A stretch of 64,000 nt of DNA from Rhyacichthys aspro (taxonomy: Eukaryota; Chordata; Actinopteri; Gobiiformes; Rhyacichthyidae): contig CM072161.1 of the NCBI GenBank assembly GCA_036850595.1, forward strand, positions 7,771,905 to 7,835,904, given 5' to 3'. The first letter of the stretch is position 1; each line of letters opens with the position of its first letter. Of this stretch, positions 34,537-46,606 are shown piece after piece. The notes beneath the pieces are model-generated. The model did no database searches. It was not told the DNA's origin and saw nothing but the letters and a program-made list of their open reading frames with translations. Position numbers and translations under genes: made by a program.

Positions 34537-34596
<60 letters not shown>
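34447..34596 (+). repeat. Compound TATG / TA microsatellite
   Basis: A TATG tetranucleotide array of about 95 bases is followed at about 34541 by about 56 bases of TA repeat. The sharp junction is typical of a compound microsatellite. Confidence 0.97.
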
Positions 34597-34602
<6 letters not shown>

Positions 34603-34769
34603 TGAAAAGCAGTATTTATTGCAGTTGACGTTTTATATAATAACACATTTTATGTTACAAATATTGCAGTGACAGCTGTTTTTAATACACTGAGTTGTGT
34701 AGGACCAAACTGCTCCAAATTTTTACAAACAGAAGTAAACAAGCGTTCACTTCTTTCTTCAATTTATAT

Positions 34770-34893
34770 GGAGCTTTTTTGTCACTCAAGTCACTCCAAG
34801 CACTTCACAATTATGTGAGCGTGAATCGAACCACCAGCTTCTGGTTATTGTACACCCTGCTATATCTACAGAGCTACTGCGCCCTAAGATGAA
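34770..34893 (+). repeat. Degenerate teleost interspersed repeat (SINE-like)
   Basis: Words such as CCAAGCACTTCACA, GAATCGAACCACCAG and CTTCTGGTTATTG, and a tail near ACAGAGCTACTGCGCC, resemble a family common in fish genomes in which a GAACC..ACC..CTTCTGG block precedes a GAGC-type end. The assignment is from memory of the family; the copy is decayed. Confidence 0.4.
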
Positions 34894-34971
34894 TTTGCAG
34901 AGGGCTGCAGAGTTACCCAATGAGGAGATGAAGTTGTTAATTTATGCTACAAGTTAGAAAATAGCTAGTAG

Positions 34972-35107
<136 letters not shown>

Positions 35108-36894
35108 CTGGTCTATAATGTAAAAAAATACCCAAACAGCCCTGCAGTCAATTGCGGTGCATAGACACAGAGACAAGGACACTAGTGTAATGTAATGGCC
35201 TAGTTGAGCTATAAGCCAAGCCTGAGTTAAGTGCACATGGAAGCGTACTTCCTGTGAGCACAGGAGTGTGTGGACAGTTTGGACAGAGAGTGGCCCGGCC
35301 CTCCTACTGCTTCCCTTCATGCCTGACCTTTCAAAACTGTAATGTTATCACATGTCATACGCAGGCCTGCTGGAAACCATCTGCTAAAGGCAGGCACTGT
35401 GGTGGCTCACTATCACACTGAAAAAGACAGAAAAAAAAAAAAGAAAACATAACGCTGGCTGGAGTGGCCGAGTACTGGTTCTGACTGGTTTGTGCCCAGC
35501 ATGCGTCACCTTCATGCACAAACAGACAGACGGCCACATGCCTCCTCAGGGGCTGCTGCTGTTGAGCGACACGAGCCACGAGCAGGCTCCTCAATTAGCA
35601 GTAAGGGGCTTTTGCTCTGAGACATGAAGTTCTGAGGCTAAGAATAACATGAAGCAGGTCTGAGGCAGGCCTGGTACAGGCACCACTCCGGAGCGCTGCC
35701 TGGTGTGTGTGCGCTAACTAGAGTCTGGCTGCTAATCCGATCCCCCGCCATGTTTAACCCCACCTCAGGGTATTATGTTATGTTTGTTAGTGTGACACTT
35801 TGGCTAATAAGGCTGTTTTAACACACACTGAAACCAATATGATTATTATTAGCCTATTGGCTCCTGTTAGGAACGCCCAAAGACACTGCTGCTAATGAAG
35901 CTCCTTTTTATCCCCTGTGAAATCTTTCACATCAAAAAGTCCGCTTTCAGATTGGGAGTGTTAAATATTAATACAATCACTACAGGACCCTTCCCCTTGT
36001 TCACCCCCTGCGGTATGTTCAGAAAGCAGCAGTAGAGGCGCTTATTTCCACAAAATGAAATATGAGTGAGCTCTACTGTGTGCACCTTCACCTGCAAACC
36101 ACAACAGAAGGAGAAAAAAAAGCCCTGATCTTATGTTCAAAGGTCTTAGCTCGGTAAAGCGCTCACAAGAATTATTTGTGAAGGATATCAAACTGAGTGT
36201 TTATCCTGCTTTGTCTGAGTCTGCAGGCGCACAGAGAAACGGATATAAGACAACAAGCAACACAAGCCCATATAAAACAATACAAGCGTGACACCAACAT
36301 CAAAAGAAAGAGGCTGACGAGATGGAGATGTTTGAAAATTGGACACATAACTATAATGTCACACACGAATGGGCCGAGCAGGTCACCTGACTATGAACAA
36401 TACCATTTAGTGGAAACAGGACTTTATTTTTGATGGCGCGATAGCAATTTGCTGAATTTAGACTTAATTCTCCATCTACTATATTTGTCAGTAATCTTTG
36501 GAGTTTCATCAGAACTGCTCTGAGGATAATCATTTGTGATATTTTTGTAAGCACTAACAGAGGGGCTTGTGTTAGAAAATGATCTATTCACATGTCTGGT
36601 TTTGGCACAGATGATATGCAAAGAGGTCATTGCAGCTGAATAAGCATCTGTATTGCTCATTTCTAAACCACAGTTGAACTTGGTACAGTAAATAACCTGA
36701 CCTGAATAAAGTCGAGCAAATCTGGGAGAAAGCACTCTATATTTAGAAAACAGCGAGCAGTGTGTCAGAGACAGAGAAATGTGAAAGGATCTTTTACTTA
36801 AAAGACTGTGTGGCTAAGGCTTTGAGCTTGTCAGGTCTGACTGCAGTAATCAAACGCTATTACTGGAGACTGAGAGGGGAAGAGAGGGACTTAC

Positions 36895-36927
36895 GGGAGG
36901 TGGTGGTGCGGTGACGGCGCCGTGCTA
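36895..36927 (-). other. nrip1: Possible 33-base non-coding exon of nrip1
   Basis: On the minus strand CTTCCAG (ending 36928) precedes a GC-rich 33-base segment that is followed by GTAAGT (36894-36889). The donor is strong but the upstream pyrimidine tract is weak. It could be a small 5' UTR exon or chance. Confidence 0.15.
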
Positions 36928-39900
36928 CTGGAAGCCTTATATGTATATACGCGCTTGTGTTTTTTGAAGTGTGGCACTAGGGAGTCAGGAGAGACCTCAG
37001 TGCTCAGCTTGGGGCGTATAATCTATGGTTCATTTGCAGCTTTTCTCCCCAGTATGACAAGCCGTTTACAAGACGTAGCCTCTGCCGCTGACCCAGTTCT
37101 GAGTGGCTGCGTCTAGCGACAAGGCCCTGCCTCCCCATCAGGCCCTGCTCCCCGTCTAACTGACGATAACACCGCCACCCTCTGCCTCCGTGAACTGTGG
37201 GAAAAAAATAGGTCGCCCTGACCCACTTTTTCTTTTTTTTTTCTCCTCCTCTCCCTAAGATCGTGCAAGGAGTTCTGCAGAGCATGATCAAGGGAGACAG
37301 TACGAGGGAAACAAAGGAAGCAAAAAAATAGTAGTTGATGATGGGCGCTTGTATTTTAGAACTCTGTATGGGCTTGAGATCGGGTCTGGTCTCTAGACTT
37401 ATCTTGTTTTGAGTTAAAAGGACTTTGATTATAACAAGTTCTGTACCAAATTCTCATAAATGTTCATCTTTACCCAAATAGGAGCAAGTATATTAGTGGC
37501 TAATGCAGACTTGAACTGCTCAGTCTCTGTCCATGTTGTGAGCAGAGGTCTTGATCACAACTTGGTCTTTTTAGGTGTTGGCTATTACTTTGTGCTCCCT
37601 TTTAGCATTGTGGGCCTGTATTCATCAGAGCAGAGGCTTTTATCAGCTGGCTTACTGTATGTTTGGCATAAATCCTCCCAGGCCTTAATATAACAACTGC
37701 TCACAAGGTTATACACTGTTCAACCGTCACTAGTCCCCGCCACTTCTCAATTTTACATCTCAGCCTTGTGGCTTACCCCAAATACTAAAAGAGACCCCTC
37801 TGCTTTATTTAAACACAGCCTATGCCCTGCTTTTTGTGGTCATTTAACACCCAAGACCCAAGACAGTATGACATGTCATGCAGCAGGAAAAATGGGAAGT
37901 GTGTGCGCTCGGAGAGATATTAGTGTGCGAACCGAGCCGGGTGCTGCCCTAATGCCTGGTAGCATGACACCGAGGGCTCTTGTGTGTGGGCTAGCCTATG
38001 ATGTATCAGAGAGTATCAGGGAGACTCTCATGCAAACCCTTCCTTCATTAAGCCTTGCTCGCTCATGCATCTCCTCACTGTAATCCCTCCATACATTAAC
38101 CACAGGCCCAGTCCACCGACGCATCCCTGTGAACCCAGCTGAGAGTTGAATTCATTTTGAAAAACACACCATGTGAAATATCTAAGCGACGCACACCTTG
38201 GACTACCAATTTAAATATTAATGCACTTGCCCAAAAGTCATCACTCATCCTTCACTTGCACCTCTGTCGCTTAGCAACCTTTGTTTAGCTTCTGCTCAAG
38301 AGCTATTTTTGCAGAAGAAAGAGTGACATTTAATTATTACCTTTTAAAAACCCTTTTACCTTTGGTGGACTGAGCAATTCAAGTCTGAAGTCCTTCCTAA
38401 TTTTAAATACAGAAGAGGTGAACAACTCATCACTCTAGTTTTAGGTCTGTGTGAACCCACTTCACCCCAGTGATGTATACTAGTAAGTTGGCATGTATAC
38501 TTCTTTAAATTTTCAGTGACTTTACACCTCTACATTCTGAAACCCCAGTGACATCCTGCGACCTTTTAAAACAATGTAGAAAACGCAGCTTTCCCGTAAC
38601 AACTTCTGCAACATTACAGCCTTATGTTATCGCCCTCGTACGGCACCACTTGCCAGAGCACACTAGAGCATTAGTCCCAGCAGATGCTCTCGACTACATG
38701 TGTTTGCGTGTGTACTCATTTGCATCAGCCACTGTTTGACACTGCACTTTCAAAACCAGAGGAGGCCTGACCTGCCGCTAAACTCTCACCAGCCTGGTGC
38801 TAAGCCGCTGCGTGCTAATGGTGACCTAGTGCACACAAACATGTTGGTGCCACCGAGACGAGTCATGCAGCCTTCTCTGCTCCACTTTCCGCCTTTAGAA
38901 ATCTGTGGCTCGTACCTTATGAGAAAAGTGGAGTAAATGTGACGAGACAGAGAAAGACAGAAAATAGCCTTGTATAAAAAAGAAGGAGCGTAGGGTGTCA
39001 GGTCTCCGTATTCAGCGGGGGCTGCTGTAAGGTTCGAGTTCCAGTTAAAGGGGGTGGATGTAGGTCAAGCCCTGCCTCCTCATAAGCACCAAGGTCAACT
39101 CTGAATGGAAGGGAAGGTGGCTTAGTGAGAGAGAGGCCCTGGATAAACCACATTCGTCTGGCTCTTGTGCCAGCACCAGCCGTGTAAACACAGTTACACA
39201 AGGCACTGCTAACCCTAGGTGTGTGTGGCCAAATAAAAAAAAAAAAAAAAGATGTCAAATGTTATACAAGCTTTTCTTTTGTTTTGACCTTTTACCACCC
39301 GCGCTAATAAAATGACAGTTAACAATGTTGCTTCCAGGAAATGTCATGAAGATCCACACGATACAAGCAACAGGTCCATTTCTTCATCTTTGTGTTAAAC
39401 TCAGGTCTACTCAGGCACACTGGTATCTGATTTTAAATGTCAGATCTTCGCAGGTGATCACCCTTCATTTGAGTTCCACTTAACAAGACAATTCTTTCCA
39501 TATAATCAAGAAAGCTCATGAGCCGTTAACAACCGCAGGGGGAATTCACTAAAAATATCAAAGCTCTGATTCCCACAGGGACCAGCCAATCTAAAAGTGC
39601 ATTTAACAACGAGAAAGTTTCAACAATGTCTCTAAACTGTAAACAAGCCTTAAATCTAATTCTGGGAACGTCAAACTAAATCCCCCTTGAGTTACATTGC
39701 TTCTTTTTTATGTGACAGATGCATTAAAAGAATAAATATGTTTATGGGGACCACTAATCTCTCTTTCAAAAGCCCCTTTGTTAACAGTCCATCTTGCCCG
39801 ACATGCAACGGCAGCTCGGATTTCATGTTAAAAACAGTGCTCTCATATTAGGAGGCCTGGCAGCTTAGCAAATGATCAGCTACAAATACGTATTAATGTT

Positions 39901-40253
39901 GTCACACTCGTATATCACAATGTGTTAAATCACCAACTGTGTTTTTATGAAGTCTGACACAATTCCTCAGTTTGGCACGAGGGCAGATGTTTACACAATG
40001 TGTGTCATGATACAAACAGATTCATTTTCATTGTATAACTTTAGATAGAATTAACGGCTCCTTCAAATCAGGTCAGTGGAAAACCATCTGAAAAATCAAC
40101 ATGGTGCTGAAAACAGTCACAATTATTTATTTATTTATATATATCCTGATAAAATGTATATGTAATACACTGATATAGAAATAAAATGTGTCAAAAATTT
40201 ACAGACATTTCTGAGAATTTACAGTATCTTACAAGTGTGTGGGAATCACATGG

Positions 40254-40490
40254 TACCACACGATACGATTTCCGATACGATACTCGCGATAATATCATGA
40301 TACAGCAAGTACAGATATATATAAATCATGATATCTGTAAAAAAAATGGATAGACAGCCCTGGTTTGTCTAAAAAAAATGTATACCACATACTTTTAATT
40401 TGTGCTTAGTCCATCTTCTGCATATAACACCCACATCTATATCTGATATCACGATAACTGTATCACGATATCGATACGTACGATATATTT
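40254..40490. repeat. Degenerate CGATA-rich interspersed repeat
   Basis: Words such as ACGATACGATTTCCGATACG, CGCGATAATATCATGATAC and ATCACGATATCGATACG cluster in about 240 bases of otherwise AT-rich DNA. This composition is typical of a dispersed repeat seen in several fish genomes. I cannot name the family. Confidence 0.4.
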
Positions 40491-41437
40491 CTTTCTCTTC
40501 TCTATCTTACACACACCTCCAAACTCTACAAATCAATTCCTTCCACTACTCAAACAAACACTCACAAAATAAAACCTGTTTTTCTTGTCTTTTCTTATGA
40601 CTACAGTTTTGAATGAGCTTCCTGTAACAACTTGGAGACGTGACAAAGAAGCGCATAAGACATTTCACTAAAAAAATAAAACAAAAAACACTAACCAGTC
40701 AATCAGTGATGCTAAATCAAGAGGTTCAACCTTTCTTAATTCATTTAAATTGGGTAAAATATTCAGTTAATCATGATATTATGCCTAAATTTGTCTTGTC
40801 TCTATACAATAACCCAAAGTGCAATTATCATTTTTTTGTTTTGTGGTGTCATATGTGTTTTTATTTTTTTGCACTGATCAGCCATCTAATTTTGCTTTAC
40901 CTCTGCAAAATGACAAGTTAGCATTCTATTTTATTCTATTTATTCAAGTTCATAATACCCAACCCTGTCACATACTGCGAAAAGTGCTATTAAAAGACTG
41001 TGGCGGGTTTAAAAGAGAGCGTTAAAACAGTGTTAATCAAGGGGACTCAGCTCTGGATTTACTCTGCCATATGGTAAACACATCCAGGGGGCAGAAACGT
41101 TGACATACTAGCACAAAAATACTCCGCCAGTGGAAACAGAAGCATGCGCTGAAGCACCACAGTGAGCCGCCGTGCTTTAAGCGTGGGGGCAGCTGTAGGC
41201 AGTAAGCGAGGGCAACTGCAACAACACAAATCCTGGCGGCCAGCTCACAGTGGACATGAATCAGCGCGGACACCGGACGACCTTTCCCTGACATATGCTG
41301 GTATCAGTGATCGAGAATTGAGAGGATGACTAAACCCGCTCGATTCGTCATGGCTTCCCTTTCCCAAATTGGAGATAAGGCCGGGGCAGGCATCGCTGGA
41401 GCGCCGGGGCTCAACGTGACTCGACCTCGACCCCGTT

Positions 41438-41638
41438 TGACCTTGGGGTGATTACCCAACGTGAATGACGGCCCCTAAAGCTTGACGTGCTTGACTGCTG
41501 GCTGCGAGTGTGGCAGACATACAAGGTCAGGGGAGAGGAGGACGAGGAGGGGAGGGGGACGGGTGAAGGGTGTCACATGATTGGATCTGCTTCTGGAGAG
41601 TTACTTAAAAAGCCTCCTCAGCAATCAGGTCAAGGTCA
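41438..41638. promoter_or_regulatory. Nuclear-receptor half-site cluster with a DR0
   Basis: Four AGGTCA half-sites lie in 201 bases: TGACCT at 41438, AGGTCA at 41524, 41627 and 41633. The last two abut as AGGTCAAGGTCA, a DR0 of the type bound by GCNF, which also contains TCAAGGTCA for ERR/SF-1. It lies about 8 kb downstream of the candidate nrip1 promoter, inside the presumed intron. Confidence 0.4.
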
Positions 41639-42282
41639 GGCACGGGGCCCTAATGCCAAAGGAAAGACGAGTCCGAGTGGGGCTGGCAGATAAGGCAAAC
41701 AATACTGTCACAGGCACTTTACATACTTAGCTTATGTTGTCATTATTACTGCATTATGACTGCTAAAGGTGGTTGTAAGGATTCAAACACCTGTGGGAAC
41801 CCTGCAGTTTGATAATACTCCAGTTTGACAAGTATCCTAAGAAAAAGAGAGTTCATGGAATGTTAAAATGGGCACCTTGTCTTGTTATTAATATGAAATA
41901 TAGCTTGGCCAAGCAGAAACAGACTACGGTAACTGGGATGAAAACACAGTAAACAAAGGGTCTAATATGTTCACTGTGAAACAAAATGGTTACAAATTAA
42001 AAATCGTTTGCTCGACCAGTGCACTGTGCTCCTCTGTGGCCTGTTTTTATATACAGAAGATGCTTTGGCTACATTTATCTATATTAAGTCAAATTGTTCA
42101 AAGCTTATCGTGGACCTTTATCATGATCTGATCTGAACCAGGCCTACGTCACTGTAAAGAAAACCAGAGAAAGCAGAGAAAGGAGGGAGACGTGACAAGT
42201 CCTCGACATGTTCAGCAATCCTCAGTCCTTGATAACTTGAAAACACAAGCTATGATTCTATTAGCTCTATTAATCTTCCTGC

Positions 42283-42485
42283 TTAGTGGACACTTTTATT
42301 CAAAGTCACTTACACGATTATCACTCGTGCACATCTCTTCCCATTTCTGCAGCTGGATATTTACTGGAGAAATCCAGGTTAATTGCCTTTGCTGAAGGGC
42401 AGCGGGTGAGTGGAGTATGAGCCAGCAATCTTCTGGTCACCAGTCCATTTTCCCTAAGTAATAGGTCATATGGCTGCCTCCAGTC
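42283..42485 (+). repeat. Degenerate teleost interspersed repeat (SINE-like)
   Basis: Starts with a CTTTTATTCAAAGTCACTTA block and ends with CAGCAATCTTCTGGTCACCA followed by a decayed CATATGGCTGCCTCC end. This resembles a very common fish repeat whose consensus has CTTTTATCCAAAGCGACTTA and a CAACCTTCTGG block near the end. Family placement is from memory. Confidence 0.55.
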
Positions 42486-43610
42486 ATCAGCGCAGTGCTC
42501 TCCATCTTCCTCTCAAATGGCCTCTCCAATACTGGAGCCTTCGAACGCAGTTAGAAGAAAGCCGTACTTCTGCACCACACTCCTTTCAGTCTATTTACCA
42601 GGCTTTGGTGAGGATACGATGAATAACGGCACCTCGCTAATGGATTTACAAGTGGGCTGGAGGTTCACAAAAGGACACCATATTTCAGAAATTCTAGAGA
42701 GCACTTTGAGTGAAAGAGAGTGTCTGAGGTTATGCCAAATGTCCTCGGTCTCTTACGCTCGGATGTGGCAGTGCTTTCATTTTGTCATTTAGCGACAAGC
42801 CACTAATTTCACTGAAAATATTCACTGATTCTTTTGTGTATTCATTTACAAATAGAAGGGGAAGTATATGAAAGGTCAAAGCCATGACACATTTTGACAG
42901 AAAAAGGAATTCTATATACCTCAAACTCCTTTATAATACCATCTAACAACTATGGCATTTAGATGGAATATAGTGACATTCCTCTATCAGAGCTCACATA
43001 GCTTTGACTCTCTGAGGCCACCAGCACAGGTCCCTTGTTGCCCGGCAACGGTTCAGCTCATCACCAAGAGCCAAAAAGTTACACAATTACAGTTGAAACC
43101 AAAAGAGGATTTAGGTTACCCAAGCAGCATCATTCAGTGAGTTATTTCCAACTTAAAGATGTGAATGAGCAAAAGGGGAAACCCCGTCTTGTGAATTTTT
43201 CAGCTTTCCTGCAAAGCATCGTGAAAGTATGTTAGTGTGCTCCAGCTTGGACTCAAAATAACCTCATATTGACAGCACAATGCCGTACTCTGAACTCTCG
43301 AGTGTTGTTAGAGCCGGTGGAGTACAGCAGGTACAAAGTTTAAAGATGTCTGAATCTCTCCGAACTTCAACCTTTTCGAAAAATGAACCCTTTGGGACTT
43401 GGAAACATATACTGCATATGCGTTGCACCGCGCCCCTCCCTCTCCCTTCCTTCCGCTGTCATCCTGTGCAATATATCCATCATTCATTCATAAATTCTGA
43501 AAACTCCTCTTTAGTTAATTGCCTGGGAAAATTTAATTTCAAACGAAAGCTTTTAAAAGAGAAAGATATAATTAAGTTGCAGGGATCTCTGTGCCCCCTC
43601 CTCGTGGTAG

Positions 43611-43656
43611 GGGGGGTGAGGGGGAGTTTGTGGGGAGGGGTGGTGGTGGGGGGGGC
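43611..43656 (+). other. G-quadruplex-prone tract
   Basis: Five or more runs of at least four G occur in 46 bases (43611, 43620, 43632, 43637 and about 43648), separated by loops of at most seven bases. This fits the usual G4 pattern on the plus strand, which is the template strand if nrip1 transcription crosses it. Confidence 0.6.
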
Positions 43657-43912
43657 ATGTGCTATGAGCTGTGTGGCTCTGCACCGCACTGCTCCGTGTC
43701 AGGGAAGTCACACACCCATGTTTAAAGCCGAGCGTTACATAAAGCCTCCCCCCTTTCTCTGCACGGGCTTACTGCACCAGACGCTGTGTCCTTGCCTGGG
43801 CTGCTCAAGGTTCCCAAAAGGACAGGCTGCTAAGAAGTTGGGAAGGACAGGGCCCTGTGATAGCCTGCAAAGAGAGGGAGAGGGGGAGGAAGCGGGGCGG
43901 GGTGGAGAGAGG

Positions 43913-43933
43913 CGCTGCTGCTGCTGCTGCTGC
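43913..43933 (+). repeat. CTG trinucleotide run
   Basis: About seven CTG units; no supported gene reads through it. Confidence 0.93.
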
Positions 43934-46447
43934 TTGTGACAGCCTTGGACTTTGAATTCAGCGCCAGACAGGCTCATGCATCAATCCCTCAACTTACAAA
44001 GACAAGCGACTAACCTTGACGAGGCCAGGGACTCTTCAGGAATGAGTGGCATTTTCACTTAGGCCTGGCTTCTCTCCCCTGCACCTCAGCCTGCCCCATA
44101 ACCTGGTTAAAATAAGACGCAGCGGAATAACAAGGCCACCTCACTCTCTCGACTTTGTGACTCACTGTCCTAGCCTTCAACCCTTAGGCTCCTTACACCG
44201 CTACATGGACGCACGCAACAATACAATAGCAAGCCATGTAAATAGAATTTAAAAAAAACAAAACGCAGTAGCCTTGTCAGTAGACTGTCTGTGGAACAAT
44301 GTAAGCTCGCATAAATCCTTGGATCCAAGGCCTGCATTATCATAGGCTTAATTATAATCATCCTCCGTCTCTGCTAAACAATTCCCCCAAAAGCTATCAG
44401 TACAGTTGCACTTAAAAACAAGGTTGTCTATCATATGGCAACACATGCTGCTCCTATCTATCTCTGAATGTCTGTCCTCATTCTCCCTGCAGCCGCCCAC
44501 TCTGTCACGCCTCTGACATTGGCCCGTTGGCAGAGCAGAGACCTTCCCCTTGTACAACTGCAGCATCCTGGCATGGCTTTAACCACAACGGTTTCGAAAA
44601 GCTTCGTGCTGCACCACTAAGGCCCAGGGGCAGATCTGCTACAGGAGCAAGGGAAGGAGGGAGTGAGGAAGGAGGGAAGACAGAGGAGTCAGTGCCACAG
44701 CAGCCTGGCCAGAAAAGTAATCAGCTCCTCTCATGTCAAGCAGTCAGGGCTACGCCATGCTCTGTGGTGTTAGTTTTTGGTTAAAATCTTTCAATACACA
44801 CAAACGGCATCTATTTCAACTCTACAAAAAGGTGACAAGGTGCTAAAGCCTATACCGACTACTTAGGGAATGAGGCAGGTTACATCTCGACAACTGACAA
44901 TCCATTGCAGGGCTAACACTTCACAACAAGCTATTTAGATTCACCAGCTCTATACATGCATGTCTTTGGATTGTGGTTAAAAGCTAGACGACATGTACTT
45001 GATATGCTTTTGCCAATCCAGTATGCTTCTGATGATCAACCGTGGAATAACGAATGAAAGGAGGAACACTTTGTAACATGTGAAAGGTACAACTTTGTTC
45101 CACGATTAAGAGGCTCTTAATTTCCCCATTCCAAGTTAGCTTGTAAACTGTTCCTTGCTGCTTCTCTTGCTCTTTTTCACGGTCTGAACTGGGCCACACC
45201 GGCAGTTACTTCATATATTTTCAGGAAACATTTACAACCCTACTCAAAAAAAAAAAAAAAAAAAAGTAGTTCAGTACTTTTAAAACCTGGCCTACAATGT
45301 CTGCTGGCCCGTGCTGCCAGTCCTCGGCCTCTATGTAAAGTTTGAGAGGACAGTGGGTGTAAAGCTGTTCCCACATGGCTGTTTCCTTACACTGCTCCAT
45401 TGATCAGCACTGTTAGGCTCCACAGCTGTTGTTTTCAAAACAGACCCGTGCTTCACCTGGGTAATTTATTTGACCCGCAATACCTTCCCCTTTTCCCTCC
45501 CATTCGCCGAGCAATTTCAGCAAAGTCTAAATAATTCACAGCAATTGCAATCAGCAGCGATCAATCGGTGGGGATAATTGAGGGCCCTGTCATTGCGCCA
45601 AGGCCAAGGTGAAGCGTACAGGCAGAGGGGCGGAGAGTTGGAGGTGAGGGTGAAGGGGAAGGAGGTGGGGATGGGAGGGGAGCCATTCAACAGATGAGCT
45701 CCGGCCAGCATAACTCTCAGGGGTTGCACAGGAGGCGTCCATCTTTCTTCCCCCGCTCGCATTCCGTCATTCCCGCCAGCATGCAGGAGCGATGGCTGTA
45801 AAGACGCATTTAGCAGTTCCTGCCTTGTCATCAAAATGAGTCCCATTGACTTTGGTTGCCTTCTGTTCGCGACAGAAGCACCAACAGGAGCCCGAGTGAT
45901 TGTCTCTGAACGAGATAGTGCTGCTATTACTAAGAGCACTTACTGAGGCCCATCTCCAGAGCCGTGCACAGTGGGAATACTACGAAACTGCCCACACAAT
46001 CATCTGACTTCAGGAAGCAGTAGATTAGTCTCTTGTTTTCTGGTGCATTTTTTATGTTTGCCAAAATATGAATAAATATTCTATGAAAACAGCTAGCAGC
46101 ACCAGTTTCCACATGCAGCAAATGCCTCAGTCACTGCACCCATCTGTGTTTACTCAAGACTTGACATTTTCATCTCGTATTAATCAAATCCATTTTAATA
46201 TCGCCACATTATGCAAACTGACAATTTGTTTTGGTCCTGAGACTCGTATGTGTGATAATGCAGTCTCTTTGGTACTGTATATGATTATGAAAGCAACAGA
46301 ATGACAGAGTGTGAAGCAGCAGGCACAGACTAGTGTCAACAGAAGAGTTAACCTTGTTTCAAATATGAACCACAACAAAATATTATTATGCCAAGGTTGA
46401 AAGAGGAATTATGTACATTAAATTCCTTATATTAAAAAGGAATTTCA

Positions 46448-46606
46448 GGGGGCGCTTCTGTGGCTCCTCTTGTGGAGCACATACCCTATACTCAGGAAAC
46501 CCAGGATTGATTCCTTCTCAATGTCATTCCCCTCTTTCTCACCTATTTCCTGTCTCTGCTGACTATCAATGAAAAAGACAAAAAATTCATTCAAAAAAGT
46601 CATTTT
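46448..46606 (+). mobile_element. Degenerate tRNA-derived SINE
   Basis: A tRNA-like head has an A-box-like GTGGCTCCTCTTGTGGAGC (46460-46478) and a B-box-like GGATTGATTCC (46504-46514). It is followed by AATGTCATTCCCCTCTTTCTC, which matches the tail of a common teleost tRNA-SINE, and an A-rich end. Both promoter boxes have changes, so it is an old, probably inactive copy in plus orientation. Confidence 0.65.

Noticed and set aside
43280..43939. 219-codon plus-strand frame ending in poly-Cys
   Set aside because: The end is the CTG run read in the Cys frame and the middle is the G-rich tract. There is no homology and no splice support.
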